Shown: one piece after another, positions 59,663-64,000 of the stretch
How positions within the stretch are numbered: the stretch's first letter is position 1
How the letters are laid out: each line of letters begins with the position of its first letter
Source: an uncultured Acetatifactor sp.
GTDB taxonomy: Bacteria > Bacillota > Clostridia > Lachnospirales > Lachnospiraceae
Assembly: GCA_934433135.1 (NCBI GenBank)
Contig: CAKRZO010000015.1
Span: forward strand, 21,823 to 85,822
Length of the DNA stretch: 64,000 nucleotides
Reading direction: 5' to 3'
The notes under the pieces: generated by a model
What the model was told of the DNA's origin: nothing
The model's input: the letters and a program-made list of their open reading frames with translations, nothing else
Database searches by the model: none
Program-made: the position numbers and the translations under genes

Positions 59663-60892
59663 ATGAATACAGTAAAACTTTGGACACGAAATTTTCGCCT
59701 GGTGATTCTTGCATCCTCTATTGGTACATTAGGTGCAATTGCCGGCGGTTTTGCACTATCATTCCTGGTGTTTGATGAAACCGGCAGCACTCTGGCATCT
59801 GCGCTGATCGTAGCTATTCAGCTTATTCCGTATCTTTTGCTGCCGGTTTTGATTGCACCATTCATGGATCGGCTTCCCCGCAAGTCTTTTTTGGTGGCAG
59901 GCGATGTCGCAAATGCAGTTCTGCTTGCCGGGATGGGGATATGGCTGCTGTTTTTTGAATTCTCTTATGTGGGTTATCTGGCAGTATCTTTGCTGCTGTC
60001 CTGCCTTAGTGCAGTAGATGAGTTGGCATTTACAAGTATTTATCCCGAACTGATTCCGAAAGGTGCCGAACAAAAAGGCTATGCGGTGTCCTCCATGCTC
60101 TATCCGGTTTTAAAGGTTGTCATGACACCGTTATCCGCAGTTTTGCTCGATGCAATTGGTGTCGCATGGATATTGATTACACAAAGTTGTTTCTCACTTG
60201 CGGCAGCCATTACGGAAAGCTATATTCGTCTGGATGAAGCCGAACGTAAACAGCATATACCATACTCTCCGGGGGCATGGGTCGAAGATATCCGGGAGGC
60301 CGTACAGTATTTGAAAAAAGAGCGCGGCTTGCGCAGTATTTACGGATACATAGCGGTTACCAACGGCGTTGCCAACGGTTTTTCTCCTATCCTGATAGCA
60401 TTCTTTCGTACCTTTCCGGGTTTCACGGCAGCTATGTATTCCGCATTTTCCGTGGTTGAGTTTGCCGGAAGAACAATTGGCAGTACGATGCAATACCGAA
60501 TCAAGATTCCCGAGAAAAAAAGGTATGGTTTCACATTTTTTGTATACCAGTTTTATGAAGCCATGGATATGTGCCTGCTTTGGCTTCCCTATCCGCTTAT
60601 GCTGGTCAACCGTGGTATCTGTGGCTTTCTCGGCAGTAACAGTGCAATTTTGCGGGACACCGCCGTGCAACGCTATATTCCGGAAAAACTTCGATCACGC
60701 ATCAACGCCTTTAACGGGGTACTGTTAACCGTCGGCTCGAGTGTTTTCTCCTTGCTGATGGGCTTTCTTGGAGAAATCCTTGACTATCGCTGGTGTGTCA
60801 CAATAGGCGGTGTTGTCGCCATGCTTACCAGTTGGCTTCTGATCTGGGGCAGACGCAGTGATGTGCGAAAGGTATATGAAGTACCTATGTGA
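59663..60892 (+). CDS. MFS transporter (drug-efflux-like)
   Basis: A 409-residue major facilitator with about twelve helices. The N-terminal half shows LVILASSIGTLGAIAGGFALSFLVFDETGSTLASALIVAIQLIPYLLLPVLIAPFMDRLPRKSFLVAGD, including the loop 2-3 motif (APFMDRLPRK) of the superfamily. The central loop (SYIRLDEAERKQHIPYSPGAWVEDIREAVQYLKKERGL) is typical of macrolide-efflux-like members. The substrate is unknown. An AGAGGTG site precedes the ATG, and the XRE/TPR gene upstream is the probable regulator. Confidence 0.88.
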   Translation: MNTVKLWTRNFRLVILASSIGTLGAIAGGFALSFLVFDETGSTLASALIVAIQLIPYLLLPVLIAPFMDRLPRKSFLVAGDVANAVLLAGMGIWLLFFEFSYVGYLAVSLLLSCLSAVDELAFTSIYPELIPKGAEQKGYAVSSMLYPVLKVVMTPLSAVLLDAIGVAWILITQSCFSLAAAITESYIRLDEAERKQHIPYSPGAWVEDIREAVQYLKKERGLRSIYGYIAVTNGVANGFSPILIAFFRTFPGFTAAMYSAFSVVEFAGRTIGSTMQYRIKIPEKKRYGFTFFVYQFYEAMDMCLLWLPYPLMLVNRGICGFLGSNSAILRDTAVQRYIPEKLRSRINAFNGVLLTVGSSVFSLLMGFLGEILDYRWCVTIGGVVAMLTSWLLIWGRRSDVRKVYEVPM

Positions 60893-61202
60893 GTTTGCTT
60901 TTTATTTTCCATCTTCTATGTAATGACTAACAGGGATCGGTGTACCTTTTCCAACAAATACACCATTTCTAAAAGCTCGTAGAATTCGGGCAAAATGTTC
61001 TCATGCTCCAGATTATAGATCTTTTCGCTCTTAACACCCGTTGCCTGGCGTTTCCGCTGTCTGCCATTACCATGGTTCTGAATGTGGTTCTGTTAATCAT
61101 CGGATTCTTTACGTGCGAAAAAGACAATGAGATCATCACCATTGTCGATAAAAGTGAGTATCAGCAACTGATGAAATTGTTTTTGACAGAAATATAACCG
61201 AT
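60893..61202. other. Junction region at the left end of the conjugative element
   Basis: Debris between the MFS gene and the element. A frame at 61003-61197 encodes 64 residues with one hydrophobic helix (FPLSAITMVLNVVLLIIGFF) and a tail DNEIITIVDKSEYQQLMKLF; no ribosome site was seen and I do not recognise it. On the minus strand 27 residues ending PIPVSHYIEDGK can be read without a start. The left boundary of the element should lie here. Confidence 0.4.
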
Positions 61203-61269
61203 CCCTTAGGCGAGTGTTGTTAGGGAACCAACAGAACTACTAAATTTCTTAACAACAGACGGCTAAGGG
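61203..61269. repeat. Imperfect 22-bp inverted repeat at the left end of the element
   Basis: The arm CCCTTAGGCGAGTGTTGTTAGG (first 20 bases to 61222) pairs with 61248-61269, which ends ACGGCTAAGGG; 17 of 22 positions agree. The loop is 23 bases. It lies between the junction debris and the replication-initiator gene and may be a terminal or origin-related structure. Confidence 0.6.
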
Positions 61270-61295
61270 GCACGGGTTTTTCAGCACAATGCACG

Positions 61296-61329
61296 AAAGG
61301 CACATCATTTTACGGTGATGTGCCTTTTT
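61296..61329. terminator. Bidirectional terminator hairpin
   Basis: AAAGGCACATCA (61296-61307) and TGATGTGCCTTT (61316-61327) form a perfect 12-bp stem with an 8-base loop, followed by T residues. It can stop chromosomal transcripts entering the element and lies 50 bases before the initiator gene. Confidence 0.8.
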
Positions 61330-61378
61330 CGTACCCATTTTTACCTGTCAGCCGCCTGCGGAAAGGTGGTGGAACCCC

Positions 61379-62284
61379 ATGCCCGAACCCGCCATGCTGG
61401 ACTACTTCTACGGCGATGAAGCGGAACAGTACACTTTTTATCGGATACCCAAGGTGCTGTTCACAGACCCGGCTTATCGGCGTATTTCTTCCGACGCTAA
61501 AATCCTCTATGGTCTTATGCTCGACCGCATGGGGCTGTCAGTTCGGAATGGCTGGCTGGACGATTGCCAAAGGGTATTCATCTACTTCACGCTGGAGGAC
61601 GCTCTGGAGTATTTATGCTGCGGGCATACGAAAGCTGTTTTGCTGTTTGGCGAACTGGATAAGAATGGGCTGATCGAGCGCAAGAAACAAGGTCAGGGAA
61701 AGCCCACGAAAATCTATGTGAAGAACTTCGTTCGGAAAGCGGAAGTCTTGACTTCCGAAAAACGGAAGTCTAAAGTTCCGCAAACCGGAAGTCAAGACTT
61801 CCAGAAAACGGCCTCTAATAATACTGAGATAAATAATACTGATTTGAATGAGACTGATCCATCTATCTATCCGGTCAGAGGGCTGCCGGAAGATAGACCG
61901 CCTGCGGCGGCTGATGAGATGGATACGATGGAAGCATACCGAGAAGTCATAAAAGAAAATATCGAATATGACATCATGCGGCAACAGCTAGGCTACAATG
62001 CCGTCCTGCTGGATGACATTCTGGACATCATGGTGGACACGGTTTGCAGTTCCAAGCGCATGATACGCATAGGCGGCGAGGACTACCCACGGGAAGTCGT
62101 AAAGAACCGCCTGCTTAAAATCAACGGGGAGCATATCGGGTATGTCATAGACTGCCTGAAAGAGAACACAACGAAAGTCCGAAACATCCGGGCTTACCTG
62201 CTGACCTCCCTCTATAACGCCCCTACAACGATAAACAGTTATTACACAGCTCTGGTCAACCATGACCTGTACGGCGGTGGATAA
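61379..62284 (+). CDS. Replication initiator protein A (RepA N-terminal domain)
   Basis: A 301-residue protein with an N-terminal RepA-type winged helix (FYRIPKVLFTDPAYRRISSDAKILYGLMLDRMGLSVRNGWLDD, IYFTLEDALEYLCCGHTKAVLLFGELDKNGLIERKKQGQGKPTKIYVKNF). This is followed by a variable linker and a C-terminal DUF6017-like region (YDIMRQQLGYNAVLLDDILDIMVDTVCSSKRMIRIGGEDYPREVVKNRLLKINGEHIGYVI). Such proteins are thought to start autonomous replication of the circular form of conjugative elements. The ATG follows GGTGG. Confidence 0.9.
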   Translation: MPEPAMLDYFYGDEAEQYTFYRIPKVLFTDPAYRRISSDAKILYGLMLDRMGLSVRNGWLDDCQRVFIYFTLEDALEYLCCGHTKAVLLFGELDKNGLIERKKQGQGKPTKIYVKNFVRKAEVLTSEKRKSKVPQTGSQDFQKTASNNTEINNTDLNETDPSIYPVRGLPEDRPPAAADEMDTMEAYREVIKENIEYDIMRQQLGYNAVLLDDILDIMVDTVCSSKRMIRIGGEDYPREVVKNRLLKINGEHIGYVIDCLKENTTKVRNIRAYLLTSLYNAPTTINSYYTALVNHDLYGGG

Positions 62285-62369
62285 CTGTTTTTTCATACTC
62301 ACATTTGGGCGGCTGCGCCAGTTCCTGGCCAGCCCCCTTGATTACCATAGCTGCAAATGAACGGCACTG

Positions 62370-62411
62370 TGTCAAGAACGCACACGGTGTGCGTTCATTT
62401 TATTCTTGACA
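62370..62411. repeat. Nested palindrome downstream of the initiator gene
   Basis: TGTCAAGAA (62370-62378) and TTCTTGACA (62403-62411) enclose GAACGCACAC-G-GTGTGCGTTC (62376-62396), a perfect 10-bp palindrome. It lies in the 175-base gap before the next gene. It resembles an origin or protein-binding site; it could also be an attenuating hairpin. Confidence 0.55.
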
Positions 62412-62459
62412 TGGGGCCGCTTCTTTTGCCACCGGCACAGCCGGAGAAAGGAGTTACCC

Positions 62460-62813
62460 ATGAAAAAACCTTTTGCCTACGTTACGGCGGTCTGGCAAGG
62501 CGGCGAGTTCACTGTCATCGACCAGGCGACCGTCTACTGCCGCAAAGTCTACGAAGCCGGGTTCACACCGCTTTGCCCGGTTCTGTATCTTCCCCATTTT
62601 CTCCGTGACAGCGTTCCTGCCGAGCATAAGGACGGGATTGACATTGGCAGGGAGTTCCTGCGCCGTAGCCGTGTCCTTATCGTCTGTGGGGATGAGATCG
62701 ACGAAACGGTCAAGAACGACATTGCCATGGCGCAGCGTCTGGGCATTACTGCCACCACTCTGGAGGGTATCTTGAAAATCCGTTCCCAAGGAGAAAACGA
62801 GGTGGACGCCTGA
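62460..62813 (+). CDS. DUF7768-type protein of the conjugative element
   Basis: A 117-residue protein, starting at the ATG after AAGGAG. It resembles nucleoside 2-deoxyribosyltransferase-like DUF7768 proteins: KKPFAYVTAVWQGGE at the N-terminus, YCRKVYEAGFTPLCPVLYLPHFL, HKDGIDIGREFLRRSRVLIVCGDEIDETVKNDIAMAQRLGI. It is conserved between the initiator and PcfB genes in elements of this type. Its role is unknown. Confidence 0.8.
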   Translation: MKKPFAYVTAVWQGGEFTVIDQATVYCRKVYEAGFTPLCPVLYLPHFLRDSVPAEHKDGIDIGREFLRRSRVLIVCGDEIDETVKNDIAMAQRLGITATTLEGILKIRSQGENEVDA

Positions 62814-62869
62814 TGAACGCATATCGGCACCTGCGGTATCTGCTCCATCGTCTGGAGGTTCCGCCTTAG
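62813..62869 (+). CDS. Possible 18-residue leader or remnant peptide
   Basis: A short frame, MNAYRHLRYLLHRLEVPP, starts inside the preceding stop (TGATGA). The coupling and Arg/Leu/His-rich composition are compatible with a translated small ORF, but it may be only the remainder of a longer element gene. Confidence 0.3.
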   Translation: MNAYRHLRYLLHRLEVPP

Positions 62870-62917
62870 TATCTGCTCCTTTCAGCATTCCTGCCAGAGA
62901 AAGGAGTGTGATGAGCT

Positions 62918-63400
62918 ATGCAGGAAGAAGTTGAAAATAAATCAGTCGCACTGAGTATCAAGGCTACCAAGCTGACAGCCAGTGTGCTGAAAGCGGCACT
63001 CCGAAAGGCTCTTGCGGAAATGGAGAAAGCAAAGAAAAATCCCAAGGTCTACAAGGGCAAACAGAGTGTGAAGAAGCTGGTTCGGCAGGGTGCTGGCGTT
63101 AGCAACATCGAAATCACGGACGGCAATATCAAGTCCTTTGAGCGTGTTGCCCGGAAATATGGGATTGACTTTGCTCTGAAAAAAGACAGCTCATCCAGCC
63201 CGCCCCGGTATCTGGTCTTTTTCAAAAGCCGAGACGCCGACGCTCTGACGGCGGCGTTTCAGGAGTATTCGGGCAAGGTGGTCAAGAAACACGAACAGGA
63301 AAAACCGTCCATCCGAAAACAGCTTGTCAAATTGCAGGAAGCGGTCAAAGAGATGGCCAAGTCCCTTTCCCGGAATAAGCACCAGGAGGTGGACAGATGA
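62918..63400 (+). CDS. PcfB-family conjugation protein
   Basis: A 160-residue soluble accessory protein of the PcfB family: SIKATKLTASVLKAALRKALAEMEK, KVYKGKQSVKKLVRQGAGVSNIEITDGNIKSFERVARKYGIDFALKKD, RYLVFFKSRDADALTAAFQEYSGK. In conjugative systems PcfB is thought to act with the coupling protein and relaxase at the start of transfer. Its stop overlaps the coupling-protein start by 3 bases. An AAGGAG site precedes the ATG. Confidence 0.9.
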   Translation: MQEEVENKSVALSIKATKLTASVLKAALRKALAEMEKAKKNPKVYKGKQSVKKLVRQGAGVSNIEITDGNIKSFERVARKYGIDFALKKDSSSSPPRYLVFFKSRDADALTAAFQEYSGKVVKKHEQEKPSIRKQLVKLQEAVKEMAKSLSRNKHQEVDR

Positions 63401-64000
63401 AGAAACTGCCGAAAATCAATACAGCCAAGCTGTTGAAAGCGGCTCTGCCGTATATCTTCATCGGGCTTATGGCGACCAAGCTGGGGCAGGCTTACCGCAT
63501 GGTGCCGGAGGGCGATGTACTGGATAAGGCACTGGGGGCACTCCTTAACATCGGAACCGTCTTTCAGAACCCGCTTCCCAGCTTCCATCCCTTTGACCTG
63601 ATTGTGGGTGCTGTCTGCGGTGTCCTCATTTGGTTCATTGTCTACCAGAAATCCAAGAACGCCAGAAAGTACCGCCGTGGTGCGGAGTATGGTACTGCCC
63701 GCTGGGGCACAGCCAAGGACATTGAACCGTTTATTGACCCGGATTTTTCCCAGAACATCCTGCTGTCCGATACGGAACGGCTGACGCTGGGAAAGATTGC
63801 AGACCCGGAAAAGAGAAACGTCAATCTGAATGTTTTAGTCATCGGAGGCAGCGGATCGGGAAAAACCCGCTACCACATCAAACCCAACCTCCTCCAGATG
63901 AACGCCAGCTATGTCTGCTCAGATCCGAAAGGCACTGTCATCGAGGAAGTTGGACGGGCGATGGTTCGGGGCGGGTATAAAATCAAGGTTCTCAACACCA
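63397..64000 (+). CDS. VirD4-like conjugative coupling protein, CD1115 family (3' end outside window)
   Basis: The first 201 residues are present. Two N-terminal membrane helices (AALPYIFIGLMATKLG and DLIVGAVCGVLIWFIVY) are followed by the ATPase domain with Walker A VIGGSGSGKTRYHIKPN and CSDPKGTVIEEVG. It couples the processed DNA strand to the mating channel. The start overlaps the pcfB-like stop and has AGGAGG 7 bases upstream. Confidence 0.92.
   Translation, partial: MKKLPKINTAKLLKAALPYIFIGLMATKLGQAYRMVPEGDVLDKALGALLNIGTVFQNPLPSFHPFDLIVGAVCGVLIWFIVYQKSKNARKYRRGAEYGTARWGTAKDIEPFIDPDFSQNILLSDTERLTLGKIADPEKRNVNLNVLVIGGSGSGKTRYHIKPNLLQMNASYVCSDPKGTVIEEVGRAMVRGGYKIKVLNT

Larger units (their letters stand above)
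61203..64000 (+). mobile_element. Left part of a Tn1549/CTn-like integrative conjugative element (continues beyond window)
   Basis: The gene order RepA-like initiator, DUF7768, PcfB, VirD4-type coupling protein (CD1115 family) is that of the transfer region of Tn1549-like conjugative elements of Clostridia. The codon use and higher GC from 61.3 kb onward also differ from the preceding genes. The exact left boundary is not established; the inverted repeat at 61203 is taken as the first element-specific feature. Confidence 0.8.

Noticed and set aside
61003..61197. Real small membrane protein
   Set aside because: No ribosome site, no recognised family, and it is placed in junction debris; noted only inside the gap entry.

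Overview
The window looks like the chromosome of a gut-type Clostridia, most likely Lachnospiraceae. Reasons: moderate GC, strong AGGAGG ribosome sites, several Lpl/Ytc-type oligosaccharide ABC transporters paired with YesM/YesN two-component systems, very long carbohydrate clusters, and a Tn1549-like conjugative element at the right end. No rRNA, tRNA or CRISPR was seen. The taxonomic call is inference from gene content.

Layout. (1) 1-5.8 kb: an LplA/B/C-type sugar importer (minus strand; binding protein cut by the window edge) divergent from its YesN/YesM regulators. (2) 5.9-29.9 kb: nineteen minus-strand genes that read as one catabolic cluster. Starting from the promoter near 29.9 kb these are two permeases, a binding lipoprotein, a membrane-anchored AraC regulator, GH31, Gfo/Idh oxidoreductase, NagA, NagB, Ldh-family dehydrogenase, KDPG-type aldolase, SDR, aldo/keto reductase, glycerate 2-kinase, an enolase homologue with an altered active site, aldehyde dehydrogenase, PfkB kinase, FucI/AraA-like isomerase, class II aldolase and DUF4867. 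The expected flow is import, glycosidic cleavage by GH31, deacetylation and deamination or redox isomerisation, phosphorylation, then aldol cleavage. Aldehyde products would go through acid and glycerate steps. The substrate is not determined. (3) 30-33 kb: a scarred region with a truncated AAA-ATPase_like gene, a nucleotidyltransferase/HEPN pair whose HEPN toxin has an internal deletion, and a DIP1984 gene. Pieces of the AAA and DIP1984 genes are duplicated here. (4) 33.1-38.7 kb: araA-araB-araD with a divergent AraC-type regulator; the araB-araD gap consists of fourteen 20-bp tandem repeats. (5) 38.7-42.8 kb: a remodelled CMD-cupin gene, a HAD phosphatase, RhuM, remnants interpreted as Fic and HsdM, and a 5'-truncated chromate-transporter-like gene. 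(6) 42.9-55.9 kb: a second glycan locus (GH92, GH2, ABC importer, GH105) with its own YesM/YesN pair. (7) 56-60.9 kb: a chimeric beta-helix/ABC-ATPase reading frame, an XRE/TPR regulator and an MFS exporter. (8) 61.2 kb to the end: left part of a conjugative element (RepA-type protein, DUF7768, PcfB, VirD4-like coupling protein).

The most unusual items are the enolase homologue lacking most catalytic residues inside the sugar operon, the beta-helix/ABC chimera, a repeated leader element in the 5' regions of three unlinked transcripts (including araA and a sugar-binding protein gene), the araB-araD minisatellite, and the toxin-locus scars at 30-33 kb.
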